Part shown: positions 47,698 to 52,962 of the stretch, one piece after another | Layout of the letters: the number at the start of each line of letters is the position of its first letter | Position numbering within the stretch: the first letter of the stretch is position 1 | Assembly: GCF_004138395.1 (NCBI RefSeq) | Contig: NZ_PRLM01000004.1 | Coordinates: forward strand, 1-52,962 | Length of the DNA stretch: 52,962 nucleotides | Source: Candidatus Nanosyncoccus alces | Lineage (GTDB): Bacteria > Patescibacteriota > Saccharimonadia > Saccharimonadales > Saccharimonadaceae | Reading direction: 5' to 3' | Translations under genes and position numbers: made by a program | The notes under the pieces: generated by a model | The model's input: only the letters and a program-made list of their open reading frames with translations | Told to the model about the DNA's origin: nothing | Database searches by the model: none

Positions 47698-49683
47698 ATG
47701 GCTGACAAAGCGGGAGATTACGACTCGTCAGAAATTCGGGTACTAGAGGGCCTCGAGCCTGTCCGTTTACGCCCTGGCATGTATATCGGTTCTACCGGTT
47801 ACGATGGCTTGCATCACCTTATCAAGGAAATCGCTGATAACTCTATCGACGAAGCTATCGCGGGCTACGCAAACAAAATTGATATCACTATCCTAAAAGA
47901 CGGCGGCGTCCGTATCGACGACAACGGCCGCGGTATCCCTGTAGACATCCATCCCAAAACTGGTAAATCCACTCTAGAGACGGTTCTTACCGTGCTTCAT
48001 GCTGGCGGTAAGTTCGGCGACGGCGGTTACAAGGTCTCATCTGGCCTACACGGTGTAGGCTCCTCAGTAGTAAATGCCCTTTCTACCCATATGGTAGCCG
48101 AAGTTTACCGCGACGGTAAATCTCACCATATTGAGTTTGATGTCGGTAAGCCCACTTCTGAGCTAAAGATCACCAAGGGCACTCCGCGTAATTCTGGTAC
48201 CTCTATTACTTTCTATCCCGACCCCTCTATCTTTAAAGAAACCACCACTTTTGACTATAACTGGGTATCTAACTACGCCCGTCATCAGGCCTATCTTACC
48301 AAGGGCATCCTAATCACCGTCACAGATGAACGTACCGGTGCCCACGAAGCTTTCTACTTTGAGGGCGGTATCAAAAGTTACGTCAAACGCCTCAATAATG
48401 GCAAAGAAGTCCTCTCTGATGATATCTTCTATGTAGACAAGCAAATCGGTGACTCGGCTGTAGAAATTGCTTTGCAATACAACGACAGCTACGCCGAGAC
48501 CATGAAACCTTTTGCTAACAACGTTCTTACCCCAGATGGTGGCATGCATGTAGTTGGTTTTCGCACCGGCCTTACCCGCACGGTGAACGATTACGCCCGC
48601 AAAAACGGTCTTTTGAAAGAGAAAGAAGACAACTTAACAGGGGACGACATCAAAGAAGGCCTCACCGCTGTTATCTTGGTAAAACTGCCCGATCCTCAGT
48701 TTGAAGGTCAGACCAAAAACAAGCTTGGCAACCCAGAGGTCCGCGGCTATGTAGACAAGGTAATGACCGAATATTTCGGCTATTATCTAGAAGAAAACCC
48801 CGCCATTGCTAAAAAAATCGTCAACAAAGCCACTCTCGCTGCCCGCGCTCGCAAAGCTGCCCGCGCCGCCAGAGATAACGTCATTAGAAAAGGCGCCTTT
48901 GAGGGTCTAAACTTGCCATCTAAACTCGCCGATTGTTCTAGCCGCAACAGGGAAGATTGCGAACTCTTCATCGTAGAGGGTAACTCTGCCGCTGGTTCTG
49001 CTAAGGAAGGCCGTAATCCGCAAATCCAAGCTATCTTGCCCCTTCGCGGTAAGGTACTAAATACCGAACGTGCCCGCCTAGATAAAATGCTCGCCAACCA
49101 AGAGCTCGTCTCTCTGATTAAAGGCCTCGGCGTAGGCATCGGGGAACAGTTCAATATAGATGGTCTGCGCTACGACAAAATTATCTTCATGACTGATGCC
49201 GACGTCGACGGTCTTCATATTGCCACTTTGCTTATGACTTTCTTCTTCCGCTATATGCCTCAAGTAATAGAGACAGGACATGTTTACTTAGCTAAACCAC
49301 CTCTGTTTGGTTTAATCAAAGGCACCGGTAGTACCCGCAAGATAGATTATCTCTACGACGAAGTTGCTCTAGAAAATAAATTAACCGAGAAAATTGAAGA
49401 ACGTCGCAAAAACGGTACCAAGATCGACGAATCTGGAGAGCGCTTTAAGCAAGCTGGCTACACCGCCCAGCAGCGCTTTAAGGGTCTAGGCGAAATGGAC
49501 GCTAAGCAACTTTGGGAAACCACGATGGACCCAGAAAACCGCATCCTAGTCCAGGTACACATCGATGATGCTGAAAAGGCTGACGCAGTATTCACGAAGT
49601 TAATGGGAGACCAGGTCGACCTCCGCAAAAACTTCATCCAGGCCGGCGCTGCTAGCGTGGATTTGGATGATCTAGACTTCTAA
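47698..49683 (+). CDS. gyrB: DNA gyrase subunit B
   Basis: A 661-aa ATPase subunit of gyrase. GHKL motifs (EIADNSIDEAIAGYA, DNGRGIPVDIHPKTG, SSGLHGVGSSVVNALS), a TOPRIM Glu in FIVEGNSAAGSAKEGR and the DADVDG metal motif are visible. In TOPRIM the canonical EGDSAGGS reads EGNSAAGS: N429 stands where E. coli has D426. R450 stands at E. coli K447. The product is complete. AGAAGAGG precedes the start. It is 9 nt upstream of gyrA, co-transcribed. Confidence 0.96.
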   Translation: MADKAGDYDSSEIRVLEGLEPVRLRPGMYIGSTGYDGLHHLIKEIADNSIDEAIAGYANKIDITILKDGGVRIDDNGRGIPVDIHPKTGKSTLETVLTVLHAGGKFGDGGYKVSSGLHGVGSSVVNALSTHMVAEVYRDGKSHHIEFDVGKPTSELKITKGTPRNSGTSITFYPDPSIFKETTTFDYNWVSNYARHQAYLTKGILITVTDERTGAHEAFYFEGGIKSYVKRLNNGKEVLSDDIFYVDKQIGDSAVEIALQYNDSYAETMKPFANNVLTPDGGMHVVGFRTGLTRTVNDYARKNGLLKEKEDNLTGDDIKEGLTAVILVKLPDPQFEGQTKNKLGNPEVRGYVDKVMTEYFGYYLEENPAIAKKIVNKATLAARARKAARAARDNVIRKGAFEGLNLPSKLADCSSRNREDCELFIVEGNSAAGSAKEGRNPQIQAILPLRGKVLNTERARLDKMLANQELVSLIKGLGVGIGEQFNIDGLRYDKIIFMTDADVDGLHIATLLMTFFFRYMPQVIETGHVYLAKPPLFGLIKGTGSTRKIDYLYDEVALENKLTEKIEERRKNGTKIDESGERFKQAGYTAQQRFKGLGEMDAKQLWETTMDPENRILVQVHIDDAEKADAVFTKLMGDQVDLRKNFIQAGAASVDLDDLDF

Positions 49684-49692
49684 GGAGAAAAT

Positions 49693-52260
49693 ATGGAAGA
49701 CGATAAGAGTAAAAATAACCAAAATGTAGACCCTGAAGAATTATCTTCCGAGGACCGTAAGCTTGAGCGAGCGCCCTCGAGTGTGTCCGAGGGAGATGAT
49801 TCTGAAGGGTCTAACACTATTGTTGATGGTATCGAGCGCCGTGGCGTCGAAAACACCATGGAGGAATACTTCCTGAAGTATTCCATGTCCGTTATTATTG
49901 ACCGCGCACTCCCTGATGTCCGCGACGGCCTCAAGCCCGTAAACCGCCGTATTCTCTACACGATGAATAAAAACGGCTGGAAAGCCCCCCATGCTACAGT
50001 GAAATCCGCTCGTATCGTCGGTGACGTCATGGGTAAATACCACCCACACGGCGACTCGTCTATCTACATGGCAATGGTTAACCTCGCCCAGCCTTGGAAA
50101 ATGCGCTACACTCTGATAGAAGGCCAGGGTAACTTCGGTTCAATGGATGGCGACGAACCAGCCGCTTACCGTTACACCGAGGCTCGTATGGATAAGGTTG
50201 GCGCCGAACTTCTCACTGATATAGAGAAAGACACCGTAGATTTCCGCGACAACTTTGACGGTACCGAACAAGAGCCAGTAGTATTGCCGGCCGCTTTGCC
50301 AAACATTCTCTTAAACGGCCAGATGGGTATCGCCGTAGGTATGGCTACCAATATCCCACCGCACAACCTTGGCGAGCTAGTAGATGCCACCGTTGCCCAG
50401 ATAGATAACCCGGAAATTGCCCTAGATGAACTAATGAAATACGTCAAAGGCCCAGATTTTCCAACCGGTGCCGAAGTTTACGGGGGCGCCCCAATGCGCC
50501 AAGCTTACGCCACCGGTAAAGGCTCTGTCGTTATCCGCGCCGTCACTAATATTGAAGAGCGCAAAAATGGCCGCTACAACATCGTAGTTACCGAAGTTCC
50601 TTACGGCATGAGTAAAGAGGGCTTTATCGAGAAAGTTCGCGAGCTTGTCTTATCTAAAAAATTAGATCACATTGCCGATGCTCGTGACGAATCCGCCCGT
50701 GGTAAAATCCGCATTGTAGTAGAACTCAAAAAAGATGCCTTCCCAAAAAAGATTTTAAATCAGCTCTACAAGATGACTGGCTTGCAGACCGCTTTTCACT
50801 ACAACATGCTAGCTCTAGTAGACGGTGTTCAACCGCGTATCTTAGGACTAAAGGAAATCTTAGGTGAATTCATCAAGCACCGCCAAAAGGTTGTCCGGCG
50901 CCGTACCGAGTTTGAGCTGAAAAAAGCCAAAGAGCGCGCTCATATCTTGGAAGGTTTGAAGATCGCTCTAGATAATATTGACGAAGTTATCAAAGTCATC
51001 CGTTCATCTTACGATGACGCCGATAAACAATTGATGAGCAAATTTGGTCTTTCAGAAATCCAGGCCAACGCTATCTTACAGATGCAACTTCGCCGTTTGC
51101 AAGGTCTAGAGCGCGACAAAATTGAAGAAGAATTAAAGCAGCTTCATGAGCTTATCGCCACGCTCGAAGCTATCCTTGCCGACGAGAACGAAATTCTACG
51201 CGTCATCAAGGAAGAGCTTATCGCCCTCAAAGATAAATATGGTGACAAGCGTCGTTCCAAGATTATCAATCACGAAGTTGGTAAATTCTCCGAAGAAGAA
51301 CTCATCCCAGAAGAGGAGAGTGTTATTTTGCTCACCTCCGAAAACTATATGAAGCGCGTACCACAGACCGATTTCCGTAAACAGAATAGAGGTGGCAAAG
51401 GTAAGCGTGGTATGACTACCAAAGAAGAAGACGTCATCGCTCAGATTCTTACTGCCAATTCGCACGACTTCTTACTTTTCTTTACCAACCAGGGAAGATT
51501 GTTCCGCATGAAAGCTTACGAAGTGCCCCAGGCTTCTCTCGCCGCCAAGGGTACTGCCGCTGTTAACATGCTCAATATGCACCCAGAAGAGAAAATCACT
51601 GCCATCATCAAACAGGGTGACGCTGGCGCTAACGGTTACCTCTTCATGGCTACCAAGAAGGGCACTATCAAAAAATCTGCAATCAAAGACTTCTTTAACG
51701 TCCGTAGCAACGGTCTGATTGCCATTAAGCTAGACGAAGGTGACGAACTCAAATGGGTCCAAGAAACCACCGGCGAAAACGACATCGTTATTAGCACCTC
51801 TGCTGGCCAGGCCACTCGGTTCAACGAAAAAGAAGTTCGCGCCATGGGTCGCGCTGCTATGGGAGTGCGTGGTATGCGCCTCCGCCCGAAGGACGAAATT
51901 GTCGGTATGGATGTAGTAACTGATCCTAAGCAAAAGCTCATCGTGGTATCCGCCAACGGTTACGGCAAAGCCACCCTAGTTTCTAACTTCCCACCACACA
52001 AGCGAGGCGGTGTGGGCATTAAGGTAGCTGCTGTTACCGAAAAGACCGGCCCGATTGTGGCAGTTCATACTCTAGATCCACTCGCCAAAGAAGTAATTAT
52101 GATGTCTACCAAGGGCCAGGCTATCCGCGTAGCGATGAAAGAGATCCCGACGCTCGGCCGTGCTACCCAGGGTGTTCGCATCATGAAAATGAGTGAAGGC
52201 GACAGCGTAGCTTCCATTGGAATAGTTTTGCCAGAAGAAGAGCAAGATAAACCGGCTTAA
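49693..52260 (+). CDS. gyrA: DNA gyrase subunit A
   Basis: An 855-aa cleavage subunit. A polar, acidic N-terminal extension of about 45 residues precedes the winged helix; the active Tyr is in [10 protein letters not shown]. The C-terminal beta-pinwheel carries the GyrA-box-like [10 protein letters not shown], which marks gyrase rather than topo IV. The QRDR loop reads [10 protein letters not shown] (117-126): Ser122 matches E. coli S83 and Met126 replaces D87. AAGGAG precedes the ATG. Confidence 0.96.
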   Translation: MEDDKSKNNQNVDPEELSSEDRKLERAPSSVSEGDDSEGSNTIVDGIERRGVENTMEEYFLKYSMSVIIDRALPDVRDGLKPVNRRILYTMNKNGWKAPHATVKSARIVGDVMGKYHPHGDSSIYMAMVNLAQPWKMRYTLIEGQGNFGSMDGDEPAAYRYTEARMDKVGAELLTDIEKDTVDFRDNFDGTEQEPVVLPAALPNILLNGQMGIAVGMATNIPPHNLGELVDATVAQIDNPEIALDELMKYVKGPDFPTGAEVYGGAPMRQAYATGKGSVVIRAVTNIEERKNGRYNIVVTEVPYGMSKEGFIEKVRELVLSKKLDHIADARDESARGKIRIVVELKKDAFPKKILNQLYKMTGLQTAFHYNMLALVDGVQPRILGLKEILGEFIKHRQKVVRRRTEFELKKAKERAHILEGLKIALDNIDEVIKVIRSSYDDADKQLMSKFGLSEIQANAILQMQLRRLQGLERDKIEEELKQLHELIATLEAILADENEILRVIKEELIALKDKYGDKRRSKIINHEVGKFSEEELIPEEESVILLTSENYMKRVPQTDFRKQNRGGKGKRGMTTKEEDVIAQILTANSHDFLLFFTNQGRLFRMKAYEVPQASLAAKGTAAVNMLNMHPEEKITAIIKQGDAGANGYLFMATKKGTIKKSAIKDFFNVRSNGLIAIKLDEGDELKWVQETTGENDIVISTSAGQATRFNEKEVRAMGRAAMGVRGMRLRPKDEIVGMDVVTDPKQKLIVVSANGYGKATLVSNFPPHKRGGVGIKVAAVTEKTGPIVAVHTLDPLAKEVIMMSTKGQAIRVAMKEIPTLGRATQGVRIMKMSEGDSVASIGIVLPEEEQDKPA

Positions 52261-52295
52261 ATTTCAAGAAACGTGACAAAAATTCAAAAAAAGTA

Positions 52296-52324
52296 TTGAC
52301 AAAAAACCCGGACTGCGATAAGAT
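52296..52324 (+). promoter_or_regulatory. rRNA operon promoter
   Basis: TTGACA (52296-52301), a 17-nt spacer and TAAGAT (52319-52324), with an A-rich upstream tract that could act as an UP element. It lies about 200 nt before the 16S start. Confidence 0.8.
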
Positions 52325-52330
52325 GGTATC

Positions 52331-52524
52331 AGTCTAAAGCTGCGAGTAGTTATTTTAACAGTCTTTGGAAATATTTTAACAATTTAGTTGTGCAATTAAT
52401 CATCGTCAGTTTATATTTTATGTTGAGTTTTATCTTAGCAAAGCTAAGTATAGTTCTTCGCGTTCTCTGAAAAGAAACTAAAGTTTCTTTTCTCTCGAAC
52501 GCTTGAACAATCAAACTAAACACT
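52331..52524 (+). promoter_or_regulatory. rRNA leader with processing hairpin
   Basis: Two TATTTTAACA-like boxA candidates (about 52351 and 52371). GCGTTC (52460-52465) pairs with GAACGC (52497-52502) over GAAAAGAAAC/GTTTCTTTTC (10 bp), a strong hairpin just before 16S that could be an RNase III-like site or leader structure. Confidence 0.6.

Positions 52525-52962
<438 letters not shown>

Overview
This window is a gene-dense bacterial chromosome segment that most likely comes from the Candidate Phyla Radiation, probably Candidatus Saccharibacteria (TM7). The call rests on the start of the 16S rRNA at the right edge, whose V1-V2 and 'gggcgaaagcctgatggagcaacgc'-type region looks TM7-like to me. 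Other support comes from compact proteins (RelA/SpoT, ThrRS, MiaA, formate/nitrite channel) and many small secreted or membrane proteins of unknown function. UGA is used as an ordinary stop, which argues against the recoded Absconditabacteria and Gracilibacteria. I see no CRISPR array, insertion sequence or prophage.

Layout. 1-2891: tRNA-Asp, a membrane protein, rpsU, adk, map. 2939-6449: a two-gene heterodimeric ABC exporter. 6492-11095: ftsA, an inverted Fic gene, ftsZ, an nrdR without zinc cysteines, a thioredoxin-fold protein and an MscS channel. 11130-14280: a T-box leader and ileS. 14281-18414: an inverted repeat, a strong promoter with a 74-aa gene and a structured 3' region, then a cell-surface cluster ending in an LPNTG protein. 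18440-21953: rplU, parA, parB, relA/spoT. 21970-24251: def and two HD hydrolases. 24314-27856: tRNA-Thr, then a membrane and glycosyltransferase operon with an AraC-type regulator. 27919-31230: an NTN amidohydrolase, a CYTH protein, tRNA-Val with a duplicated 3' end, a small FNT channel and a MurI-like protein. 31311-35483: thrS-miaA-regulator-MBL-like-M50 protease operon. 35489-37774: a structured leader, a NUDIX-RNase H fusion, rnpB, then a pseudoknotted leader and its gene. 37831-40842 (minus strand): infC-rpmI-rplT-rpmB and comM. 40843-42325: a 1.5-kb non-coding hub with a small-RNA candidate, tmRNA (minus strand) and a long structured transcript. 42326-46063: two small proteins and a conjugation-type ATPase. 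46088-47618: iscU and iscS, which converge and overlap. 47698-52260: gyrB-gyrA. 52296-52962: rRNA promoter and partial 16S.

Two promoter styles stand out. Many protein genes have a TATAAT-like box only 6-10 nt before the ATG and no Shine-Dalgarno sequence, so they are predicted to be leaderless. Several of these boxes overlap the previous gene's stop codon. A second class, TTGACA-17 bp-TATNNT preceded by an AT-rich tract, drives long-leader or non-coding transcripts: the 74-aa gene, the small RNA at 41042, the structured transcript at 41920, and rRNA. Genes inside operons generally carry real Shine-Dalgarno sequences.

The best candidates for undescribed biology are four RNA elements (36909-37078, 35501-35648, 41920-42311 and the 14450-14908 transcript), the zinc-less NrdR, the Fic gene between ftsA and ftsZ, and a 27-residue motif shared by two otherwise unrelated proteins. 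All names come from reading motifs by eye. No database search or folding program was run.
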